This document shows, piece by piece, positions 1 to 4,555 of a stretch of DNA of 6,877 nucleotides. The notes beneath the pieces were generated by a model. The model was not told the DNA's origin. It was given only the letters and a program-made list of their open reading frames with translations, and made no database searches. A program made the translations under genes and the position numbers. The DNA is from Collinsella sp. (GTDB taxonomy: Bacteria > Actinomycetota > Coriobacteriia > Coriobacteriales > Coriobacteriaceae), in contig JAHHSP010000062.1 in assembly GCA_020025115.1 (NCBI GenBank), positions 1-6,877 of the forward strand. Reading direction: 5' to 3'. Every line of letters starts with the position of its first letter. Positions within the stretch are counted from its first letter, which is position 1.

Positions 1-2072
1 GTCGTGCGGTCCTCGGGGACGGCGGCGGGGAGTGCGACCTGGTCATATGCGGCGATCCATCTGCCGGCGAGCGGGGGTTCTCGTCGACCGCCCTCATGGT
101 CGACGCCGATACGGGAGAGCGGCTCGGGCGGGTGCGCGTCTTGAGCGATGGGGAGCTTGAGGGTGGGTCTTCGGTTCGCGCCGTGTGCCGCGTGAAGGCG
201 CTCGACGACTCCGATTATGCGCGGAGCCGTTTTGCCAAGGGCGAGGTCGCCTCTGTCCGCATCGTGTCGCTCCTGGAGCGTGGGGCTGAAGTGCACGGCG
301 TGCCGCTCGAGGCGCTTCGAGCCCGTGCGTTGCGTGTGATCGATGCGGGTGGGAGCGAATACCGAGCGTTGATAGCCGGGACCGTGTGCGGAAGGACGAC
401 GGAGCTCAGTCAGGCCGGGGCGCAGGCCGATTTCTCCGCCTGCGGGCTCACTCACCTCGTTGCGGTGTCGGGAAGCCATTTTGTCTACATCGCGGCCATG
501 CTCGAGCGCGTTCTTGGTCACATGGGGTCCTCGAAAGGCGTTCGACAGCTTGCGATGCTGCTCGTCATGGCGGCATATGTGGTGTTCACCGGAGGCGCCC
601 CTTCGGCGATCCGCTCGGTTTCCATGGTGGCCATCGCGTCGGCGGCGGTCATGGGCCATCGTCGCGCGCATGCGCCCTCGGGGCTTGCGATTGCGGTGAC
701 GGCTCTGGTCGCCGTCGATCCCGGCGCTGTTTACGACCTTGGGTTTCGGCTCTCCGTTGCAAGCGTGCTGTTCATCATCCTGCTCGCCCCATATGTTCGA
801 TATCACCTAAGCGCCCTGCATATCCCAGCTTTCATCGCGGACGCCCTATCCATCACGTTGGTCGCTCAATGGGCGACGTTGCCTCTTACCTTGCCGCTGT
901 TTGGCGAGTTGTCACTCGTCTCGCCGTTGGCGAACCTGCTTGTCGGACCCGTTATGAGCGGGCTGCTTGTGACGGGTCTGCTTGGTACGGGGGTGGCAAC
1001 CATATCCGACATGCTCGTGCAGCTCGTGGGCGCATCCGGTGGATCGGGCCCCATCGCCGATCTTGCCCTCGCGCCTGCCGACGGCCTTGCGCGCATTTCC
1101 GTGTTCGTAGCACAGGCGTGCGCGGATATTCCATTCGCGCTCGTCTCGGTCGATTCGCCGTGGATCGTGGCGCCGATCGCTTACGGTCTGGCGTTTCTGG
1201 CGTATGCGCGGTGGAGGTTCATCGCGCCCAAGCGCCTCGTGCCCGCTCTCCTGCTCGTATTGGCCTGCGCCGTCATGCATGTCACATATTGGAGCCGTTT
1301 TGCTCCCCCCGAGGTCATCGTGCTCGATATCGGTCAAGGCGATGCGATTCTGATACGCGATGGGCCGTCGACGCTGTTGGTCGATGCGGGGATAGGGGAG
1401 GCGACGCAGACGGCCTTGGCACGCAATCATGTCCTCCAGCTCGACGGCGTCGTAGTCACGCACTGGGACAAGGACCATTGGGGCGGCCTCCCCGATGTTA
1501 TGGAGGGCGTGCAGGTCGATAGGTTGTACGTCGCCGACGGGGCGGGGAGCCATATTCCGGCGGAGCTGTCCGATGGTCCTGCTGTGAGCGAACTGCGTGA
1601 GGGCGATTCGATCCGCGTCGGTTCCTTCGTCTGCGAGGTCATTTGGCCGGATGTCCGGGTGGGTGGCGATGAGAATGCGGACTCGGTGGTGCTCGATGTC
1701 TCCTATGAGGGGGTGAGGGGGAGCCTTCGCGTTTTGTTGACCGGTGATACGGAGCGGGAGGAGCTCGAGGAATACGTGGGTGAAGTGGGCGACATCGACG
1801 TTTTGAAGCTCGGGCACCATGGGTCGCGTGTGTCGGTATCTGACGAGGCACTCGGCTCGCTGCTGCCGGAGCTCTGCGTGGCGAGCGCGGGCGAGGGGAA
1901 TCGCTATGGGCACCCCAATCCCGTATGCGTGCGCATGGTCGAAGCCTCGGGGTCGATGTTTTTGTGCACCAAAGACGTCGGAGATGTTCATGTGATGCCG
2001 GGGCGTCCATACCCCCAGTTTCGAACGCAGCGCCGAGTGCTTCGCTATACTGGGACGACAGTTGGCCGGTGA
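1..2072 (+). CDS. comEC: ComEC/Rec2 family DNA-uptake channel protein, 5' end missing
   Basis: Membrane channel that carries single-stranded DNA into the cytoplasm during natural transformation. The frame is open from the window edge (first full codon at position 3), so the ATG at 96 is internal and the true start lies upstream; 689 residues are visible. Counting from position 3: residues 1 to about 85 look like the end of the N-terminal OB-fold (DUF4131) domain. The competence-domain signature GLTHLVAVSGSH is at 148-159, followed by a series of hydrophobic membrane segments to about 420. A C-terminal metallo-beta-lactamase-like domain begins with VIVLDIGQGD (438-447), has the metal-site motif THWDKDHWGG (H487, D489, D491, H492), then GHHGS (H605, H606) and RYGHPNP (634-640). 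The HxDxDH form is usual for ComEC, so the nuclease-like domain appears intact. The stop is 18 bases before holA, suggesting one transcript; comEA is expected upstream. Family assignment is secure; whether the organism is transformable is not shown. Confidence 0.96.
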   Translation, partial: RAVLGDGGGECDLVICGDPSAGERGFSSTALMVDADTGERLGRVRVLSDGELEGGSSVRAVCRVKALDDSDYARSRFAKGEVASVRIVSLLERGAEVHGVPLEALRARALRVIDAGGSEYRALIAGTVCGRTTELSQAGAQADFSACGLTHLVAVSGSHFVYIAAMLERVLGHMGSSKGVRQLAMLLVMAAYVVFTGGAPSAIRSVSMVAIASAAVMGHRRAHAPSGLAIAVTALVAVDPGAVYDLGFRLSVASVLFIILLAPYVRYHLSALHIPAFIADALSITLVAQWATLPLTLPLFGELSLVSPLANLLVGPVMSGLLVTGLLGTGVATISDMLVQLVGASGGSGPIADLALAPADGLARISVFVAQACADIPFALVSVDSPWIVAPIAYGLAFLAYARWRFIAPKRLVPALLLVLACAVMHVTYWSRFAPPEVIVLDIGQGDAILIRDGPSTLLVDAGIGEATQTALARNHVLQLDGVVVTHWDKDHWGGLPDVMEGVQVDRLYVADGAGSHIPAELSDGPAVSELREGDSIRVGSFVCEVIWPDVRVGGDENADSVVLDVSYEGVRGSLRVLLTGDTEREELEEYVGEVGDIDVLKLGHHGSRVSVSDEALGSLLPELCVASAGEGNRYGHPNPVCVRMVEASGSMFLCTKDVGDVHVMPGRPYPQFRTQRRVLRYTGTTVGR

Positions 2073-2090
2073 GAGAGGAGGGCCGAGTGT

Positions 2091-3062
2091 ATGGCGGAGT
2101 TGCTGCCGGGATATCTCGTCGTGGGTTCTGACGAGCTTAAGAGCTCCCATACGATCGAGAAGATGAAGGCGCGCTTGGATGCGTCCGGTATGTCGGCGTT
2201 CAACCTCGATGAGCGGGATATGACTAAAGATCCGCAGATCGACGATATCATCGCCTCCCTCAACACCTTTCCCATGGGATCCGAGTTTCGCTTGGTCATC
2301 CTGAGGAACTGCGACAAACTGCCCAAGGCGGTGAGCGAGCCCTTGGTGGAGTATTTTGCCAATCCCTCGCCCACGACGGTGTGCTTGGTGGTTGCCTCAT
2401 CGCTCGCCAAGAACACGAGACTTTACAAGGCCATCGCAAAGCTCGGCTCGAAGGCCGTCATCTCCTGCGCGCCCATGAAGGCGTATGAGCTCCCGCCGCG
2501 TGTGGCGAAGATGGCGCGGGCGCACGGGAAGAGCATGGGCATCCCCGCCGCCGAGGCCCTCGTTGCGCGTGCGGGCGAGAATATGCGCATGCTCGATAAC
2601 GAGCTCAAGAAACTCGCCGCGATGATCGACGCCCCCGAGATCGGGCTTGCCGATGTCGAGCGCCACGTCATGCGAACCGCCGAGGTCAAGCCGTGGGAGC
2701 TGCTCAACGCGGTCGCCTCTCGCGACCTCGTCCGTTCCCTCGAGCTGCTCAAACTGCAGCCGGCCAAAAGCGAAGTCCGAATCTTGTCGCTGTTGGTGAC
2801 GCGACTGCGGGAGCTCATCATCGCGAAGTCCCTCGACGCTCGTGGGCAGGCCGGGCAACTCGCCTCCGTCCTGGGCGTTCAGTCATGGCAGGTCAAGAAC
2901 CATGCCACATGGGCCAGACGTTGGAAGATGGACGAACTGCTCGAGGCGCTTTCCTCGGCAGTCGACGTCGAGCTGGCGCTGAAGGGGTCGCGCGATGGCG
3001 AGCTGGCGCTTCAGATGTGGATCGCGCGCATGTGTCGCCCTCATACGCGCCGCGGCAGGTAA
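2091..3062 (+). CDS. holA: DNA polymerase III subunit delta
   Basis: Delta subunit of the clamp loader, which opens the beta sliding clamp so that it can be loaded onto primed DNA. The 323-residue length fits the family (roughly 320-345). The N-terminus GYLVVGSDE (7-15) is the degenerate nucleotide-binding fold start typical of delta, which does not itself hydrolyse ATP. The segment LNTFPMGSEFRLVIL (57-71) matches the conserved region carrying the clamp-contact hydrophobic residues and the following beta strand. An AAA+ lid-like helical region follows, with ENMRMLDNELKKL (163-175) and VKPWELLNAV (199-208), then the C-terminal collar domain. The ATG start is supported by a strong Shine-Dalgarno AGGAGGG at 2076-2082, 8 bases upstream. 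The short gap after comEC suggests coupled transcription. No clear terminator follows, so transcripts may run into rpsT. The protein ends in a basic RRGR tail. Confidence 0.95.
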   Translation: MAELLPGYLVVGSDELKSSHTIEKMKARLDASGMSAFNLDERDMTKDPQIDDIIASLNTFPMGSEFRLVILRNCDKLPKAVSEPLVEYFANPSPTTVCLVVASSLAKNTRLYKAIAKLGSKAVISCAPMKAYELPPRVAKMARAHGKSMGIPAAEALVARAGENMRMLDNELKKLAAMIDAPEIGLADVERHVMRTAEVKPWELLNAVASRDLVRSLELLKLQPAKSEVRILSLLVTRLRELIIAKSLDARGQAGQLASVLGVQSWQVKNHATWARRWKMDELLEALSSAVDVELALKGSRDGELALQMWIARMCRPHTRRGR

Positions 3063-3140
3063 ACCCTCGATCATTTTCGCGAGATGGTGGGTGAACTTGT
3101 GAATAATCCCGCGCAACCTGCACATATTGCTTGATTGCTG

Positions 3141-3169
3141 TTGCACGGGTTGCGTTCCGCGTGTAAAAT
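3141..3169 (+). promoter_or_regulatory. Promoter for rpsT
   Basis: A -35 box TTGCAC (3141-3146) and a -10 box TAAAAT (3164-3169) are separated by exactly 17 bases, a close match to the housekeeping sigma consensus. Transcription would begin near 3176, giving a leader of about 75 bases before rpsT. This would let the ribosomal protein gene be expressed far above comEC-holA. Read from sequence only; no transcript data. Confidence 0.75.
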
Positions 3170-3250
3170 ACTCGCCCGTATGACCTCAACAACCGTGTCT
3201 CAGAGGCCGGATAGTAAGACCTTGTAAGTACCCGAAAGGAACCGAACCCG

Positions 3251-3511
3251 ATGGCAAACATCAAGTCTCAGAAGAAGCGCATCCGCACCAGCGAGGTTGC
3301 TCGCGTCCGCAACAAGGCGATCCGCTCCGAGCTCAAGACCGTGATTAAGCACGTCAAGTCCGCCGTTGAGGCTGGCGATAAGGCCGCTGCCCAGGCTGCT
3401 GCCACCACCGCCTACCGTAAGCTGGACAAGGCCGTTGCGAAGGGCGTCATCCACAAGAACCAGGCTGCCAACCGCAAGTCCGGTATCCAGAAGCTCGTGA
3501 ACACCCTCTAA
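3251..3511 (+). CDS. rpsT: 30S ribosomal protein S20 (bS20)
   Basis: Small-subunit ribosomal protein that binds 16S rRNA and helps early 30S assembly. The 86 residues match the family length. The protein begins MANIKSQKKRIRTSE, the typical S20 N-terminus, and is rich in Lys, Arg and Ala across long helices. It contains the conserved KGVIHKNQAANRKSG stretch at 64-78 near the C-terminus. The ATG has a Shine-Dalgarno AAAGGA (3235-3240) 10 bases upstream. Codons are strongly biased (AAG, GCC, GCT, CGC, ATC), as expected for a highly expressed gene and unlike comEC. It has its own promoter upstream and an intrinsic terminator 26 bases after the stop, so it is probably mainly a single-gene unit. 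In other bacteria S20 can repress its own translation; no specific element for this is evident here. Confidence 0.98.
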   Translation: MANIKSQKKRIRTSEVARVRNKAIRSELKTVIKHVKSAVEAGDKAAAQAAATTAYRKLDKAVAKGVIHKNQAANRKSGIQKLVNTL

Positions 3512-3537
3512 GGTTTCGCGAACATAGCTTGTTCTTC

Positions 3538-3565
3538 AACGGGTCCCGCTTGCGGGGCCCGTTTT
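3538..3565 (+). terminator. Intrinsic terminator after rpsT
   Basis: A GC-rich stem pairs 3538-3548 with 3553-3563 (AACGGGTCCCG with CGGGGCCCGTT, one G-U pair) around a CTTG tetraloop, and runs directly into TTTT (3562-3565). It sits 26 bases after the rpsT stop, as expected for a terminator of that highly expressed gene. The next gene starts only 14 bases beyond it. Confidence 0.85.
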
Positions 3566-3578
3566 GTATGGGGGTGCC

Positions 3579-4016
3579 ATGAAAATTGCGGTAAGCGCCT
3601 GCCTGCTGGGTGTGAACTGTAAATACAGCGGCGGCAACAATCGATGCGAGCGCTTGCTCGAGGAGCTGGAAAAACACCCCTCGATCGGGGTCATCCCGGT
3701 GTGTCCCGAGGTGGCGGGCGGGCTTCCCACGCCTCGGCCGCCCGCGGAGATCGTGGGCGGAGAGGTTGTGAACAAGCTCGGTGTCAGCCTTGATGCCGAA
3801 TACCGTGCGGGTGTTGGCGCGGAGATGGCGCGTCTTCGGCCGTATATGGAGTCGGGTGAGCTGGTCGCCGCCGTCCTGCAGTCCCGCAGCCCGAGCTGCG
3901 GCGTGCATGAGGTTTACGATGGCACGTTTGCCGGTCGCTTGATTTCTGGCAAAGGGCTGTTTGCACGCGCCCTTGAGGACGGGGGAGTGCGAATCGTCGA
4001 TGTCGCGGACGTCTGA
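3579..4016 (+). CDS. DUF523 family protein, possible TudS-like desulfurase
   Basis: A 145-residue soluble protein with hallmarks of the DUF523 family: KIAVSACLLGVNCKY at 2-16, VIPVCPEVAGGLPTPRPPAE at 38-57, LQSRSPSCG at 100-108 and VYDGTFAG at 112-119. The cysteines C8, C42 and C107 lie in the three conserved motifs. Some DUF523 members (TudS) are thiouracil desulfurases that use an oxygen-sensitive [4Fe-4S] cluster held by three cysteines; similar chemistry here is inference. The start is ATG at 3579, because the family N-terminus begins there. A frame-compatible TTG at 3564 lies inside the terminator and is unlikely to be used. The ribosome site is weak (GGGGG at 3570-3574, 4 bases away). 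No promoter is obvious in the 67 bases after rpsT, so expression may depend on read-through. Family call is strong; function is uncertain. Confidence 0.9.
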   Translation: MKIAVSACLLGVNCKYSGGNNRCERLLEELEKHPSIGVIPVCPEVAGGLPTPRPPAEIVGGEVVNKLGVSLDAEYRAGVGAEMARLRPYMESGELVAAVLQSRSPSCGVHEVYDGTFAGRLISGKGLFARALEDGGVRIVDVADV

Positions 4017-4043
4017 GTTGGCCAGGTGACGACTTGCACGGGG

Positions 4044-4123
4044 AAAACCTTCCCCAAAACGTACACTTTGAAATCCGAATCCTGGGGTTTTGCCAAATAA
4101 GTGTACGTTTTGGGGAAGGTTTT
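4044..4123. repeat. Perfect 25-bp inverted repeat with 30-base centre
   Basis: Bases 4044-4068 (starting AAAACCTTCCCC) are the exact reverse complement of 4099-4123 (ending GGGGAAGGTTTT), with 30 bases between. As RNA it would form a 25-bp hairpin with a large loop. It starts 28 bases after the DUF523 stop and lies about 100 bases before the ileS promoter. A-runs at the left edge and T-runs at the right edge would allow weak termination in either direction, but the T-run is only four long. The centre also contains GGTTTTGC (4086-4093), repeated directly at 4118-4125. No target-site duplication is evident. The form suits a dispersed palindromic (REP/MITE-like) element, but only one copy is in this window, so that is inference. 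Confidence 0.85.
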
Positions 4124-4220
4124 GCGCGCATTTGTATGACGGACGCCGCGGCACGGCTTCCTATGGCCGTTTGCTCTGCGTGGTTGCGCTGTGAGTTTCG
4201 TCCGCAGTGCGCTTTACCCG

Positions 4221-4229
4221 TGCTATCAT
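4221..4229 (+). promoter_or_regulatory. Probable extended -10 promoter for the ileS leader
   Basis: TGCTATCAT gives an extended -10 (TGn followed by TATCAT at 4224-4229). The sequence at the 17-base spacing, TCCGCA (4201-4206), is a poor -35, which is typical when an extended -10 is present. The start point would be near 4236, about a dozen bases before the base of T-box stem I, so position and riboswitch agree. Confidence 0.6.
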
Positions 4230-4246
4230 GCTGAATCACAGGCGTT

Positions 4247-4527
4247 GATGGGGACGAGTAGGTCGGATCCGCGCGGCGAAGAGAGCCCGGGGTGCTGTGA
4301 TCCGGGTGTGTGCGGCCGAATCGAATATCACCCCGGAGCCGCGGCCCCAACGGCGCGTTTGCGCCCAGTAGGCGTCGCCGGGATGGTCGTCGTAACGGAC
4401 CAGCCGAGTACGAGGGGAGTGCGGGAGCGCGAACCTTTGAGCTGGGTGGTATAGCGAAACGCACGCGGGCTTTCTCTCGCATCCATAGGCGCTTCGTCCC
4501 AGCTTGAGCTAGGACGGGCGCTTTTTT
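4247..4527 (+). promoter_or_regulatory. T-box riboswitch, isoleucine-specific, transcriptional attenuator of ileS
   Basis: Leader RNA that senses uncharged tRNA-Ile. Stem I: base GGGG (4250-4253) with CCCC (4331-4334); AGTA on the left of the specifier loop (4258-4260 plus flank) and GAAT-ATC-A on the right, putting the Ile codon ATC at 4327-4329; an upper helix TCGG/CCGA and CCGCGC/GTGCGG (one G-U); and a distal hairpin 4285-4307 with AGAGA and GGTGCTGTGA, matching the tRNA-elbow-binding loops. Further hairpins occur at 4352-4365, 4384-4402 and 4419-4430 (GGGA loop). The T-box proper is TGGGTGGTATAGCG (4443-4456); its TGGT (4447-4450) is complementary to the ACCA end expected for tRNA-Ile. 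Antiterminator: 4440-4446 pairs with 4498-4504 and 4454-4458 with 4493-4497, leaving a seven-base bulge TGGTATA. This excludes the terminator at 4487-4527. All elements are read directly; specificity is confirmed by ileS downstream. Confidence 0.95.
4487..4527 (+). terminator. T-box regulated intrinsic terminator
   Basis: GCGC (4489-4492) pairs with GCGC (4518-4521), CGTCC (4495-4499) with GGACG (4512-4516), and AGC (4501-4503) with GCT (4508-4510), closed by a small loop and followed by six T (4522-4527). Its left arm contains the 3' strand of the antiterminator (4493-4504), so the two folds cannot coexist. It ends 28 bases before the ileS start codon. Confidence 0.92.
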
Positions 4528-4555
4528 CATGCGCCCACAACAGAGAGGGGTATTC

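Noticed and set aside
2019..2051. TATACT at 2046-2051 as a -10 box of a holA promoter
   Set aside because: The candidate -35 sequences (TTTCGA, TCGAAC) are poor and at 19-21 base spacing; the motif sits within comEC coding sequence, so chance is as likely as function.
912..2150. Antisense open frame of 412 codons opposite comEC
   Set aside because: No recognisable domain, it crosses the comEC-holA junction, and the opposite strand encodes conserved ComEC motifs throughout.
3063..3120. Terminator after holA
   Set aside because: No stable stem followed by a T-run is visible; only short chance pairings.
3447..4154. Antisense frame opposite the DUF523 gene
   Set aside because: The + strand carries all DUF523 motifs; the antisense product is Arg/His-rich with no known motif and spans the terminator.
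4153..4170. Short hairpin ACGGC/GCCGT as a terminator
   Set aside because: Only five base pairs with an eight-base loop and no T-tract; too weak to call.
4034..4234. Small + strand frame across the inverted repeat
   Set aside because: It starts at TTG without a ribosome site and its composition is dictated by the repeat arms. I recognise no protein family in it.
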